Source of the DNA: Gnetum montanum
Lineage: Eukaryota; Streptophyta; Gnetopsida; Gnetales; Gnetaceae
Assembly: GCA_015680685.1 (NCBI GenBank)
Contig: MNCI01034296.1
Span: forward strand, 187,862 to 209,402
Length of the DNA stretch: 21,541 nucleotides
Reading direction: 5' to 3'
Each line of letters opens with the position of its first letter. Positions within the stretch are counted from its first letter, which is position 1. The notes under the pieces were generated by a model. That model ran no database searches and was not told the DNA's origin. It worked only from the letters and a program-made list of their open reading frames with translations. The position numbers were made by a program, and so were the translations under genes. This document shows positions 1 through 10,780 of this stretch, piece after piece.

Positions 1-284
1 GAAACTAGTTAATGAATAGTTAATGTAAGTTAGCCACTTAGTTCTTCTCCCTCTCCTTTATTAGCAGAAGACATAAAAAATACAAAAGCTATAAAAATCA
101 TATACCTCAAGCTTACTTAACCATACAACCATGAAAATACAAGTAAGTTTGGAAAGACAATGATTGGTTAACCCTGAGTGTTCCATTAAGGCGCATAAGC
201 ACTTGGTCCTTGGAGTTCAACCGGATCGTGCATGAAACGCTTGTATTCATATGGTTGAGTGTAGGGGTACCTCGCCACTCTTCA
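1..284 (+). mobile_element. Family X LTR, 3' part (sense)
   Basis: This is the 3' part of a long terminal repeat cut by the window's left edge. It is recognised because its reverse complement matches 16308-about 16590 over nearly its whole length. Shared blocks include the ends around GAATAGTTAATG, TTAACCATACAACCATG, TCCTTGGAGTTC and ATATGGTTGAGTGTAGGGG. By eye the two are roughly 80-85% identical. It ends in CA at 283-284 and is followed directly by a primer-binding site, which fixes the LTR boundary. The rest of the LTR lies outside the window. Confidence 0.8.
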
Positions 285-285
285 T

Positions 286-304
286 TGGCGTCGTTGCTAG
301 GGAC
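286..304 (+). other. Primer-binding site, tRNA-Asp type
   Basis: The sequence TGGCGTCGTTGCTAGGGAC starts two bases after the LTR's terminal CA. It closely resembles the TGGCGCCGTTGCCGGGGA type of site, complementary to the 3' end of tRNA-Asp, that many plant Ty3/gypsy elements use to prime reverse transcription. The differences are C/T changes expected from decay. A degenerate relative sits at 5013-5030 after the second X LTR. Confidence 0.75.
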
Positions 305-427
305 TTAGTTGTTTGTATGCTGCGTAGAACATAGGAAATCATTCATATCATTGGAACGTTAAAACTAATCCTTAGGGTTAATCAAAGAAAGACGAGACAA
401 CAGTACATTGCACATTGAACAAAACAA

Positions 428-597
428 GATGTCTTCTTCTTTGCATAAGAGCACTTCACCACCTAGGACTAACACAAGAGGCAGTCGGCAACATAATAAA
501 CATAACCAGGATCTGCTAATTCCTCAATAGTTTCATGTGGTATATACTCATCCTAATGAGTATGTACCCAATTTCACCTTTATTCTCCACCAAGACG
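428..597 (+). pseudogene. Family X gag start, fragment
   Basis: A reading frame begins MSSSLHKSTSPPRTNT and runs about 33 codons to a stop; similarity to the second X copy continues to about 597. The second copy begins at 5155 with MASTNKKLSPTKD at a similar distance from its primer-binding site. A further shared stretch (TATACTCA...TTTC...TTTATTCTCC near 550-590) matches about 5258-5310. This is inferred to be the N-terminal end of gag. It is cut off where an antisense LTR fragment begins. It is non-functional. Confidence 0.5.
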
Positions 598-1181
598 AAC
601 AACTGCGTTGAAGAGACTTGGACATAAGAATCCAATCCCACTTTTTGTACACATCTTGAACATGTATAATGCTGCTAGGTTACCAAATGTTAAGCATTAT
701 TGGGATTACCAAGCGTCATGTGCATGCTCAAAGCGGTTGTACTTATGTGCTTAATTAATCGCTATTTAATCTAGCTTAATTTAGATTAATTAGTTAAAAT
801 CATTAAATAAAATTACTAAAAACATTGAAAGCATGAATAAATTATTTAATCTAGCCAAATTGTTATAAGGTTTATCAGAAAGCTTATCTTTATTACTACA
901 CACACTTCTTTGCTTAAGTATAATAGTGCTCAAATAAAAACTCGTACACTCAATGACTCCTATTGTGAGCACTTGGAAAAATATTCTAACTTTGGGGAAG
1001 AAAAACTACAAGTGCTCTACTACACTACGACAAATATATTGCTATAAACATGTTAGGTGAGCACGTATTTATAGGTAAAAATAGATACTACATCGATGGG
1101 GCCACATCAATGCTTCAAATCATGCATGGATTGGGCCTAGTCAACGAGGTCCAGTTGACACACCCAATTTACAATTCATCA
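590..1181 (-). mobile_element. Family X LTR, 5' two-thirds, antisense
   Basis: This block matches 16600-17105 in the same orientation, so it is an X LTR on the - strand. Shared landmarks are GCTGCTAGG/GCTACTAGG, GCTCAAAGCGGT, TTTATCAGAAAG, the antisense poly(A) signal CTTTATTA, GACTCCTA, and the antisense TATA box at 1066-1073. The right end is placed at the CATCA of 1177-1181, which mirrors the LTR start at 17101-17105. The 3' third of the LTR is missing, and the left junction at about 590 is approximate. It interrupts the internal region of the first X copy. Confidence 0.65.
1066..1073 (-). promoter_or_regulatory. TATA box of antisense X LTR
   Basis: The - strand reads CCTATAAATACG here. 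It lies at the place equivalent to CTATATATAAG in the minus X LTR (17038-17027) and to the sense TATA box at 1442-1449. It would direct transcription leftward. This is a sequence call only; activity is unknown. Confidence 0.55.
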
Positions 1182-1304
1182 ATATTAATCACAATGAAAT
1201 GAGGTACTAAGATAACATGTACAAGTAAATAATTTCTAAAGAACCTTACATACATAGGAAGAAGTCGAGGATGTGAATGTTTTTATGATCATGGACATGG
1301 CCAT
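1182..1304 (+). pseudogene. Family X pol tail and degraded polypurine tract
   Basis: The stretch AAGTCGAGGATGTGAATG...ATCATGGACATGG aligns with the - strand pol tail at 17139-17107, where LEDKFSFSHGG is encoded just before the LTR. Here it reads roughly VEDVNVFMIMDM. A short LEDK-type tail before the polypurine tract is common in plant Ty3/gypsy pol proteins. It marks the 3' end of an internal region and predicts that a sense LTR follows, which it does. Conservation is weak and no intact tract remains. Confidence 0.4.
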
Positions 1305-1441
1305 GAAGATGCAATAAGTAGTACATCGATGATAAAGTCAATTTTTGTTGCTTGCAATATCGTATCTATGATATTGTAGAAATGATGTTGTAACCTATGC
1401 TATGTCATTGTTGGTACAATGTCTTAGGATTCGTGTAGCCT

Positions 1442-1449
1442 TATAAATA
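1442..1449 (+). promoter_or_regulatory. TATA box of sense X LTR
   Basis: CTTATAAATACTC lies 130-140 bases into the sense LTR, followed by a shared block that leads to the conserved AATAAAG poly(A) signal interrupted by the insertion. With the antisense box at 1066-1073 it forms a diverging pair about 370 bp apart. Confidence 0.5.
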
Positions 1450-1566
1450 CTCATACTTGGATGCACGATTAACAAATTTTCATTCCAAGTCTTAGGGAAA
1501 ACTCTTGTAGTTTGTTTTCTTAGTTAGTGATAACATGAATGCCCACAGTGTGATGTTTAGTAGTTG

Positions 1567-1579
1567 AATAGAATTTTTA
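1567..1579. repeat. Left copy of duplicated target, 13 bp
   Basis: AATAGAATTTTTA directly abuts the left terminal inverted repeat. It matches AATAGAATCTTTA at 4370-4382 at 12 of 13 positions. In the uninterrupted X LTRs the equivalent site reads ...GGATCTTTATTCGAGC on the LTR strand, so the right copy is closer to the original target. Confidence 0.6.
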
Positions 1580-4369
1580 ACACCCCACCCTAGTGAGGGT
1601 AGGGTGATGCCTAGGATCAAGAAATCTTAGCATAGAAGCATGATAACTAAAACCAATAATGCGCAAAATACATGCTAATAAGAAAAGTCAAATAGTACAA
1701 AACTTTCCTACCATACCAAAAATGAAACATACATATCATGCCATAAAAATGCATTTCTCTACCTAAAGCAAACTATACACTACTCTGGGAATATGCAAAA
1801 GAAACACATAACCTCATCATCATATAAATAAGAGTACAGAGAGTTCCATACAAGGGTAACTAGTCCAGACTACTATACATAAAAATATACATTAACATGA
1901 AAATATATAGAATCAAACACTAAAGGATTTCCCCTCCTCTACTCTTGGGCTCATCTAGGATCCTACACCTTTCACTTGTAATGAAATAAAGTCAATACAT
2001 AACTAAGTGGAAAGTCTTTACACTTCCCCTACTAGATGGTCGACAAGTGGTGCACCAGAGGAGAGGACTGGGATACAAGGCAACCTACAACCACTATTAG
2101 TATTATGCATGATTAAAAAAACACAAATCATTTCACCCATAAAGCTATTAGACTATCATACAAGCACAAACAAAGCCACGGTCTGACATCATCTGTCATG
2201 CTCATGTCATCATACCCATGATAAACCATAAATAGTCCATGATCCACACAACCATAATCCAACCAAAACACATATAATTTATGATAGGACTCACAAACCA
2301 ATACTATCACATACATAGCCCACATGGCTACTAGCATATCCATGCTTAGTGTAGCATGTGAAACGTTGTTATGAGTACTTATAATAGCTATTGCTTGTAG
2401 GTCTTTTATTAGTATTTATTTATCCAACCAGTGCTAGGATCCATCAACCTATAACCCAAACCACTAGCCTTCTGGAGGACTATCGATAGGGAAGAACACA
2501 CCTATGTCACAAACTAGCCATGGGGATGAACACACCTACACTCTCCCACTCTCAAGATGAGGCTTGAGATAGGAGCCTCACCAATGCATAACAATGGGGA
2601 TCAATCCATACTACATCCAGGGTCCCTTAGCACCAACTAATCCACATCCTCATGCTACCACCACTTGCCAATGATCATCACAAGCATCATCATAAAAACA
2701 TATACATAGTCTGACTAGCTTAAGCCAACATAGGTCATAAGAACCCCATACCCAAACAACATAATTGCACATCTCCACCCCTAATAGTTACAGCCGTTCT
2801 AGGAAAAAAATACCATGATGCAACAGAATAACATAAAGACCTAGATATGACAAAACAATACAATGTTCCTCAAAAGATAAGTATTTCCATACAAATGACC
2901 ACTAGAATAACCTTCAAAATGATCTATTCCCAAAGAGAAAAATAATCCCATGATTAGAAAGCATTTTCCACAATGATTCCAATGACACTAAGTTTACCTA
3001 AATTGGACTCCTAGAAGCAAAGTTATGCATGTTCAAAGTTTGATTGATAAAATAATATTTGGAATGCACAAAAATGCTTGTGCCCCAATAGGCCCCACAA
3101 AGGACATATACCAATCATATGAGGCTCATCAACACCATAGATCATATTCCACAAGTCCACATCAGCCCATACATTCCATAGATATTAAGAAACAATTCGT
3201 AACCAAAATCGTACACTTTTGAAAAATATGCAAAATAACATGCCTACACTTAGACTTTGAGCTAACCACCTCACATGCCCCCATTGCATGATCATATACA
3301 ATAATCTAGCATAAAAATATAGGGAAAAGGTAATGACAACCTATCAATTAAAATTGTTGGGGTAGAATGGTTGAAACAAGGAGAAAATCCTCAAAAATTT
3401 GGCAGGACTCCATAAGACTCACAACAAGTTCTACACTCACGTAGATAGGCCTGCAACAATCCCAAGTCCAAGCTTAGAGAAAGCAAAAAGAATCCACAAG
3501 GCTTAGAATATAGGAAAAGAAGGGAACAAAAAGAAAAATGGAAGAACACATACTCTTGTGCATTCTTGTTTAGTGCATTTTCTGTTTGTGAATAGAAAGA
3601 AAATGAATAAAATAGACCCAATGCATGTGGGTGGCAATGAAAAAAGGTGATGGTCTCTTAAGAAAATAAAATAAGATTTTAGGCCATGTTACTTATGGTG
3701 GTAGCAGAAAAAATGGTGATCAGCATTAGTGGTGGAAATAAACAATATAAAACTTATGTTCACTTTATGTTTTGTTTTTGTTTGAATAAAAAAGAAAACC
3801 AACGTTGCACCTTCCTCACATCATGTGAGTTACTTTACTTTTTGGTTAACTTGAATTATTTGTTATTTTTATTTTATTTTTGTCTTTTTTATGAATGAAC
3901 GATTTTCCTAAGTTAATTTTTTCCTCCACAATTAATATTGTCAACTTTAAACCTACGTAATAAACACACCAGGACTCCAAATCAAAATCTATTTGAACCT
4001 ATGGGATCCTTATCAAATGCTCTAACATTCACATGCCAAAACCACACCCAAACATCATGCAACATACTACTATAGTACAAATTCCTACATGCTAAACTCA
4101 CACATAAAACATAAAAACATACTGAATCAATGCTCTTGTACCCCAATCCCACACCCCTGCTAGCAACATCACCTATCTAACACATCACATAGGGCTAATG
4201 TACATAATCACATTGGTTAAGCATGCAAATACATCATAATCATAACAAAAAAATGAAGCCTCATAACATATAAAATACATTAACTCATCCTCGAAAACCC
4301 ATGAAGACTCCACATGTAATGTCTAAATCATAAGCGTATGACCATACCTACTAGCTCTGGGTGGGGTGT
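1580..4369. mobile_element. 2.8-kb insertion with terminal inverted repeats
   Basis: The block starts ACACCCCACCC (1580-1590) and ends GGGTGGGGTGT (4359-4369), a perfect 11-bp terminal inverted repeat. It interrupts an X LTR exactly, and the flanks carry a 13-bp direct repeat with one mismatch. The interior is AT-rich and I recognise no coding sequence on either strand; the short open frames inside it look like chance. Two readings fit. It may be a non-autonomous TIR element. Alternatively it may be a solo LTR of a chromovirus with long LTRs, since ACACCCC ends are common there; the boundaries would then be about 1576-4373 with a 5-bp duplication GAATT/GAATC. A subterminal hairpin (CACCCTA 1586-1592 / TAGGGTG 1600-1606) is present at the left end only. 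Confidence 0.65.
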
Positions 4370-4382
4370 AATAGAATCTTTA
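4370..4382. repeat. Right copy of duplicated target, 13 bp
   Basis: AATAGAATCTTTA directly follows the right terminal inverted repeat and pairs with 1567-1579 (one mismatch). The X LTR resumes immediately with TTCAAGTGAATTG. Confidence 0.6.
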
Positions 4383-5012
4383 TTCAAGTGAATTGTACTT
4401 GGACACAATTCATGACAATAATAAAGATCAAGATTGCTTTCTATCATTGTAGTATCCACTTAGTTTTATTTGTTTACTTAGAATAATTTTCATGTTTTCT
4501 TAGCTTAACCATTTACATTTGCAAAGCACTTTATTTTACTTATTCATTAGTAAAGTGAAATGAGCACGACTAGTTTTAAGCATTAAAGTATAATCGTTTG
4601 GTAACTCAGTAGTAGTTTCACTTGATTTTCTTAGTGGTGAATTCACTTGGTAATCCCAATAATGATTACATGAGTCCAAGGCATGTCCGATAAACTAGGA
4701 ACAGATGCTCATTACTATAGGATAGAATAGATTTATGTTTTTGTCGTTACTTAGATTTAGCATTTAATTTCATTTTCATTATGTTTACACTTAGAAGTAA
4801 AATGAGCCTCACAACATCACATAACATACGCCTCACTATGAGTTAAACCAGACACTTAGAATTTACTAACTCAAGGTGAGAAGACAATGATCGCAAGCTT
4901 AACATAAATTACTCACATAATTACATTGTCTATCTATGGATTACAATCTAGTTGTAGGCTAGCACTCATGATTATTATAGTAGAATGTTGGGATTGCTCC
5001 ACTACTCATCAT

Positions 5013-5030
5013 TGGCATTGTTATTAGAGA
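5013..5030 (+). other. Degenerate primer-binding site, second X copy
   Basis: TGGCATTGTTATTAGAGA follows the CA of the second X LTR. It lines up with TGGCGTCGTTGCTAGGGA at 286. Every difference is a G-to-A or C-to-T change, as expected for an old methylated copy. Confidence 0.6.
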
Positions 5031-5154
5031 TGTGTCAATGTATGCTAAGTAATTAATCTTACAAATTTTGTTGTATCAAGAATCATAAAATTAATCTTCA
5101 TAATCCTTAAGTAATCCTAATAACACATACACAACCAAGTGTCACAAATATAAC

Positions 5155-6249
5155 ATGGCTTCAACTAACAAAAAACTATCACCTACCAAAGATTTAGTTA
5201 GGAGCAATGACAGAACAAATGGTGATGAACACTAGAGTATGGCTATATAAAAAAGAATCTCATATACTCACAATGATTCTTATGACCTTGATTTCCATTC
5301 ATCTTTCTCCAAGATGGGTAGTTGAGGTGGAGAGACCTATAGGGAAACATTATTTTGCCTCTAGAGCATTCAACATCCACCATGCTTTAAAAAAATTTAA
5401 GGGGAATGAATTTGAGCCATGCGTAAGAAGGGTACCATGTGACCAAACACATGACAAGACCCTATCAACCCATAGAGGTATAATTGTAGAGAGACATTTC
5501 TTTGAAACCAAACATGAGCATAACAAAGGAAAGAAGGTTAACTCTCCTATTGCCTTATAGTAGCTTGATGGTGATGCATTTGTAGAAGAGAAACTCCACC
5601 ATGATCATGAAGTCCATTTGCAAATGTCTATTATTTGTCTAGAAGAACTTGTCAAGAGGAAAATACATTTAGCCCTCATAGAGACACCAAGAAGAGAAGT
5701 AAAGAACTATAAGTACAAGCAAGATGCAAGGCCTAGAGTTTTTGCTAGATTACAAAGAGATGAACTCTAAAGTTATAGAAGGAAAAGTAGTTGGCATCAT
5801 TCTCCAACTACTTCATCTTCCTTCTCATGATCATCGATGGGCTTTAGTAGAAGGGAATGAAGTTATAGAGAGCATGACAAGGAGAGACATTAGGCTCATG
5901 ATAGACATGAATATTGACAAAGGCATCTTGATGAAGAAGATGATGAGCATGAATCGAAGAAATAGGGATAGACGTGAAGAGAGAGAGTGATATGAGTATC
6001 AAAGGGGACATTTCTACAATTAAGCATATGAACCCTACTATCATAAAAAACCCCTATTTGCTACTCATAGCATGATCAATGTAAGGAAAATAGTGTACAT
6101 TCCAACCAAGCATATGAGAGATAGTTGCATCAAGTAACTTGATATGAATAATATTCCTAAGTTTGAAGGTGGGTATAATGTAGATCCACAACATCACCTT
6201 CAATCATTTCATGATATCTTTACCTTACAAAATATCAAAAGTGATTGGC
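5155..6249 (+). pseudogene. Family X gag, 5' half, broken
   Basis: This is a decayed gag-like reading region that starts about 140 bp after the primer-binding site with MASTNKKLSPTKD, parallel to the first copy. It is broken by many stops and frameshifts. The longest open pieces are 117 codons (5207-5560) and 88 codons (5724-5990), and neither gives a recognisable domain by eye. A charged, His-rich stretch is encoded around 5580-5740. Near the end, in frame 6150-6248, NIPKFEGG is followed by a HLQSFHDI-like stretch, which resembles the start of a retrotransposon gag core domain. The frame is cut after Asp-Trp by the Athila-type element and resumes at 14803. The family cannot be assigned firmly. 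Confidence 0.5.
6245..6249. repeat. Target duplication TTGGC, left copy
   Basis: TTGGC lies directly left of the Athila-type LTR (TATTAAACCCC). The same five bases follow the CA end of the 3' LTR at 14798-14802. A 5-bp duplication is the usual length for Ty3/gypsy integration. Confidence 0.7.
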
Positions 6250-6680
6250 TATTAAACCCCAAGATTGGTAGCTGTTAAATCTTAATTACATATTGTTAAT
6301 TATTTAATTAGTGTTTAATTAATGTTTATTTTAGCTATTTTAATTTGTTTTAGTTTATTATAGTGATGAATATTAGTTTATTATTATTATATTATTATTA
6401 GTTTATTAGTTTTTATGTACTAAAGACTGGAACTAGAGGCACAAGTTTTGTTGCTGCATAGCCATGTGGTGAAACTTGAAGTATCCAATTCCTTGATCTA
6501 TACTGGTATTATGTTTTCTAGTTTCTATTTTTTTTTTGTAGTAGTAACAAAAATGCACATTGAGGATTTATGGTGGAAATGGAGTTGCAACTTGGACGTT
6601 GGCACACTCTTAGCCTTTATAAATGTACAAAAGTCACTCAAAAATAAGACCACGAGGAACCAATACAATTAAGATCAAAT
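6250..6680 (+). repeat. 5' LTR of Athila-type element (truncated or diverged)
   Basis: The first about 350 bases align with 13834-about 14180, sharing TTAAACCCCAA, TATAGTGATGA, TTTTTATGTACTAAAGACT, CCAATTCCTT and ATGTTTTCTAGTTT. Identity is about 80-85% by eye. The LTR's canonical TG start has become TA. A TATA box (TATAAAT, 6618-6624) parallels 14398-14404 in the 3' LTR, but about 220 bp present upstream of that box in the 3' LTR is missing here. Beyond about 6680 I find no convincing match to the 3' LTR end and no primer-binding site, so U5 and the leader seem deleted or badly decayed. Confidence 0.65.
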
Positions 6681-6776
6681 TTTTCTTCTCCTTTGATAAC
6701 ACAAAATCCCAAAGAAAAAATACAAGATAATTTTTCTATATTTGTTAATCCTCTATTTGATATTCCAACTACAACC

Positions 6777-8170
6777 ATGAGTTCAACTATGAGGGTAGGG
6801 CCTTAGAATCTAGGTACTACCCTAATATCAACTTATGTAACCATAATTTAAGGTATTATTGAACCAATGAGTACTTTGAATTTACAAACTCCACGACTAG
6901 TCTCTATTTTTATACCAAAAGTAATCCCAATAGTAACCTCTACTTACATGATCGGATTATCTTCACATCATACACCTCCTAATTTTCCTTAGGTTCAATT
7001 CCTCTCTCCTTTGGTAGTTTGAGTTCCAATGTTCCAATTGATTAGCCCTACCTAGGACAAATGCTTACGAAACATCTAGTATACCTGAGAGACCATTAGT
7101 TTTTCCACAAGAAAGAGATGTAGAGGTTAAAAATATTCATGTATTGCCTATCTTTAAAGAAACAAATGATGAGGATCCAATTATCCACATAAGAGAATTT
7201 GAAACGACATTAACCATGTTAGCACCTTAGAGTGGCGATAGAACTAAAATGATTGCCTTTAAATCAACCTTAAAGGATAAAGTTGATTTTTGGCTACAAA
7301 CCCTTAGAACAAAAAATAGTTCATGGGATGAATTTAAGAATACTTTTTTATAAAGATTTCTTTCTAATAATAGGTTATATTCATTAAGGAAGCAATTAAT
7401 GAATTTTATGCAACATGAGGATGAAGACTATGAGAGTACCTTTGATAAATTTAAATGATTATGCTTAAAAAATTCAAACCATGGATTCCCAACCCATCAA
7501 TTAATTCAAATCTTTGTAAAAGGCTTATTACCTTATTGTAGGCAAAATGTTGACTTTTCATGTGGAGGAAATATTTTAAATGTGATCCTAGAATATGGTT
7601 GGAGAATCATAGATTCATTAATAAATCAAAGCAACCATTGGCCAATACCCAATATTATGCAAGGCATGACTCAACAAACAAAATAGTTAAATAAAAAAAT
7701 GGATGAGTTAACATGATTAATTAAAAAACAAGCTCATGGAATTCAAGGAGAAATGTGAAACATTTGTGGTAGTCCCCAACATGACCAAACAACCTGCCTA
7801 ACCCTTTTCTATTGTCAAGAGAAAATGTAAGAGTTAGTAAAGGCTTTTTAACAATTTAAGATCCAACCAACAACGAACTTTCCTCAATGACCATTTTACC
7901 AATAACAATATCCTTAATAATATCCTTAAAATAACTTTAGGTCATTTAAGAATCCAACTATTGAACACTTGGATAAACTCACCCAAAGCCTTACTTCCTT
8001 CATAGAATAAAGTACACAATTCATGAGTGAGACTAGAAGAAGATTTTAAGACTTAACGAAAAATGAATTATCATCCCAACTTGAACCAAGTCCTACATCT
8101 CAAAGAAAGGGTAAACAGAAATTACATTCCATCACTACAAGGAGTGAAAAAATAATTGAACCTAAACCCC
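6777..8170 (+). pseudogene. gag: Athila-type gag, broken
   Basis: Gag would form the virus-like particle that packages element RNA. The core lies at about 7140-7590: LPIFKETNDEDP, then an HIREFE stretch, FWLQTL, SSWDEFKNTFL and LRKQLMNF, ending LPYCRQNVDF. This order and spacing match the Athila gag core, with stops after LAP, after NTFL and after KFK. A CCHC zinc knuckle follows at 7756-7797; its first Cys codon has become TGA while the C, H and C of the last three positions remain (NICGSPQHDQTTC). A possible start is the ATG at 6777, but the frame breaks soon after. The 3' limit is approximate. It is clearly non-coding now. Confidence 0.75.
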
Positions 8171-8479
8171 AAAATAAGATGATATTTCAAGAGGTAAGGA
8201 CACAAGAAGAAATTTAGCCATAAATAGTAAATGAGGAAGATCAACCAAGTAGGGAAAAAGAACAACCATTACTCTTTAGCCAACTAGTTTTACCTCATTT
8301 TCCTAATACATTATAAGAGGATTTTACAACTAAAGCCCATCTTGAAAAAATATTTAGTGAATTGTATTTGCATATCCCTTTAGAACAAGTAGTAAAAGAC
8401 ACACTTCTTTACACCAAATACTTAAGGGAATTATGCACTAGGAGAAGAAAGGAAAAAACTCCTAAATAGGTATATTTGG

Positions 8480-8820
8480 TTAACAATCTTTCTCAAATTA
8501 TACAAAATCATGAGATTCCAAAATACCAAGATCTTCCAATCAAAATAAATGGTCAAATAATTGAAAATTCCCTATTGGATTTATGAGCCAAACATTAATA
8601 TCATGCTCTTGAAATAGCTAGGTCACTCTATATACAAGATATCAAAGGAGTAAACATGACAATATCATTGGTTGATGGTTCAAATGTAAAATGCATAGGA
8701 ATAGTTGAGGACTTGATAATTGAGGTAGAGAAAGTAAAATACCTAATTGACTCTATTATTTTGAAAGTAAAAGATCCCAATTGTTTTTTTATTATATCAT
8801 GTAGCAATAGCTAATGTGGT
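8480..8820 (+). pseudogene. Athila-type aspartic protease, broken
   Basis: The protease would cut the polyprotein. The segment reads LPIKINGQIIENSLLDL, then TGA (8584-8586), then A. The family's active site is DLGA, so the catalytic Asp (codon 8578-8580) remains and the glycine is a stop. Another stop follows a few codons later, where the Athila active-site region normally continues with a hydrophobic stretch. ALEIARSLY and a VDGS stretch continue the domain. A frame change is needed near 8790. Confidence 0.7.
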
Positions 8821-9058
8821 AATTAATTGTAAATTTGGACAACTTCAACTTTCTTTTGTCAATCTTATTTTTACACTAAATATATATGATAAGGTAAAAT
8901 AAGATCATTTAAATGTAGATTTGAAGAAAGAAATAATGCTCTACAATTTTCCCACTTCAGCAACGGCACAAGATAAGGAAATCTTAGTGTTGAATAATTT
9001 TGAGAAAGGATCTTTAGATTCCTCAACTAAAAAACAAGAAGGTCTCCTTGACTAGATT

Positions 9059-10780
9059 TTGAATTTGGGTTCAAGGAATATTAGAAAATCAATTCAACCA
9101 ACAAATAAAGATACCTTGGATCTTAGAAAACTACCTAGTACACTTAAGTATGTTTTCCTAGATCATAATAAACCATTAATAATAAATTCCCAACTTACTA
9201 ATGAGCAGGAAAGAAAATTATTAGAAGTTCTACGTAGAAAATCTAAGGCAAATGCATGGAGTTATGAGGACCTTCACTAAGGAATCTCATCCAACATCTA
9301 CGAACATCATATATATATAGAGGATAATGTAAAGCTAGTAACAATTCCCCCAAGATGAATTAATTTAGTCTTAAAAAAATTTGTTAAGGATGAAATTTCA
9401 AAATTTTAGAAAGAAAGAATAATTTATTCAATAGTTGATAGTGAATGGGTAAGCCCCATTACTATAGTACCAAAAAAGGATGAAAGATGAAGAGTGTATG
9501 TAGATTATAGAAGGTTAAACCAAAATACAAAGAAAGATCAGTTTCCACTACCATACATAGATCAATTTTTGGAAAAATTAGAAGACATGAATATTATTGC
9601 CTTTGAATGGATTTAGTGATTACAATCCAGTAGCCATTGCCCCTAAAGACCAACATAAAATAACCTTTACATGTTCTTATAGAAATTTTGCTTATAAACA
9701 TGTCTTTTGGCCTTTGTAATGCACTAGATAACTAGATACTTTCCAAAGAGTCATGATCTCAATATTTTCTGATATGTCAGAAGATTATGTTGAAGTTTTT
9801 ATGGATGATTTTTTAGTCTATGGGAATACTTATGAAAAAACTTTACAACATCTCAAACATGTCTTATATAGATGTATTGATAAAAATTTAAAATTAAGTT
9901 TGAAAAAGAGTCACTTGATGGTTATGAGTGGCATAGTGTTAGTATATGTTATTTCTAAAGATGGTATAAGTATGGATGATGAGAAAATAAGAGTCATATC
10001 TACACTTCCAACTCCAACTAATTTAAAGACTCTTTAATATTTTCTAGGACATACTGGGTATTATAGAAGGTTTATCAAAAAAATTTCAAAAATTGCTAAA
10101 CCATTATACATGCTCTTAGAAAAAGATGTTTCATTTGTTTGGACTAATGACTATCAAGAAGCATTCTTGGAACTGAAAAAATGAGTAACCATAGCCCCTA
10201 TATTAAATGCACCTAATTGGGATTATCCATTTGATCTAATGTGTGATGCTAGTGACATAGTAATAGGGGTAGTTTTAGGACAATACATTGATCATAAACC
10301 ATGAGTGATTTATTATGTGTTCAAAAGTTTAGACCAAGCCCAAGTAAACTATACAACTACAGAAAAAGAATTATTAGCTATTGTATATGGTCTAGATAAA
10401 TTTAGACATTATTTAATAGGATATAAAACTAGAGTATATACTAATCATTCAGCTATTAAATTCTTAGCTAGCAAAAAAAAATAGAAAATGAAGAATAATG
10501 AGATGGTGCTTATTACTCCAAGAATTTGACCAAGATATTTTGGATAAAAGAGGAAGGGAAAATGTAGTAGAAGATAATCTTTCAAGGCTAGAAACTACTG
10601 ATGAAAATCAAACAAAAGAAGTCTTTCATGATGAGTTTCCTTATGAAAAAAAATTTTCTACAAAAAACGATCCTTGGTTTGTTGAAATAGCCAACTATCT
10701 AGCCACTGTGAAAACCCCTACCAATTGGACGAAGGAAGAAAATAAATCTTTCTTATGCACCATATCTAGGTACATCTAGA
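9059..10780 (+). pseudogene. pol: Athila-type reverse transcriptase and RNase H, broken
   Basis: This region would copy element RNA to DNA. An open stretch (9059-9280) carries the Athila-like segment before RT, including KLPSTLKYVFLD and LTNEQERKLLEVLR. RT motifs follow: VYVDYRRLNQ and FPLPYIDQ at about 9500-9570, then motif A, where a frameshift lies beside LNGF (Asp expected; Asn codon 9606-9608), then AIAPKDQHKITFTC, and the catalytic FMDD at 9798-9809. The connection domain has FLGHTGYYRRF at about 10041. RNase H (about 10230-10470) has CDASD, TEKELLAIVY and TNHSAIKFL, where the conserved TDH Asp is Asn. Open frame 10498-10779 holds the RNase H/integrase linker (LLLQEFDQDI, VVEDNLSRLE). 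There are many stops. Confidence 0.85.

Larger units (their letters stand above)
1305..5011 (+). mobile_element. Family X LTR (sense), split by an insertion
   Basis: This is a second sense X LTR, about 0.9 kb once the 2.8-kb block 1580-4369 is removed. The left part (about 1305-1579) carries TATAAATAC at 1442, CTTGTAGTTT and AGTTAGTG, matching the reverse complement of 850-1080. The right part resumes with TCTTTATTCAAGTGAATTGTACTTGG and AATAAAGATCAAG, matching the reverse complement of 16840-16920. It later has CTTGGTAATCCCAATAATG, matching the reverse complement of about 690-715. It ends in CA at 5010-5011 before a primer-binding site. It is more diverged than the other two copies, and its left boundary is approximate. 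Confidence 0.6.

Noticed and set aside
2128-2343. 71-codon - strand gene inside the 2.8-kb insertion
   Set aside because: Odd composition rich in Met, Tyr, Asp and Trp, no domain, and no supporting neighbours.
1580-4369. Standard Mutator-like element
   Set aside because: Inverted ends are only 11 bp, and no 9-11-bp duplication fits at these exact borders; the flanking match is 13 bp.
5207-5560. 117-codon host gene
   Set aside because: It lies inside a decayed X gag region between its primer-binding site and the gag core, and shows no recognisable domain.
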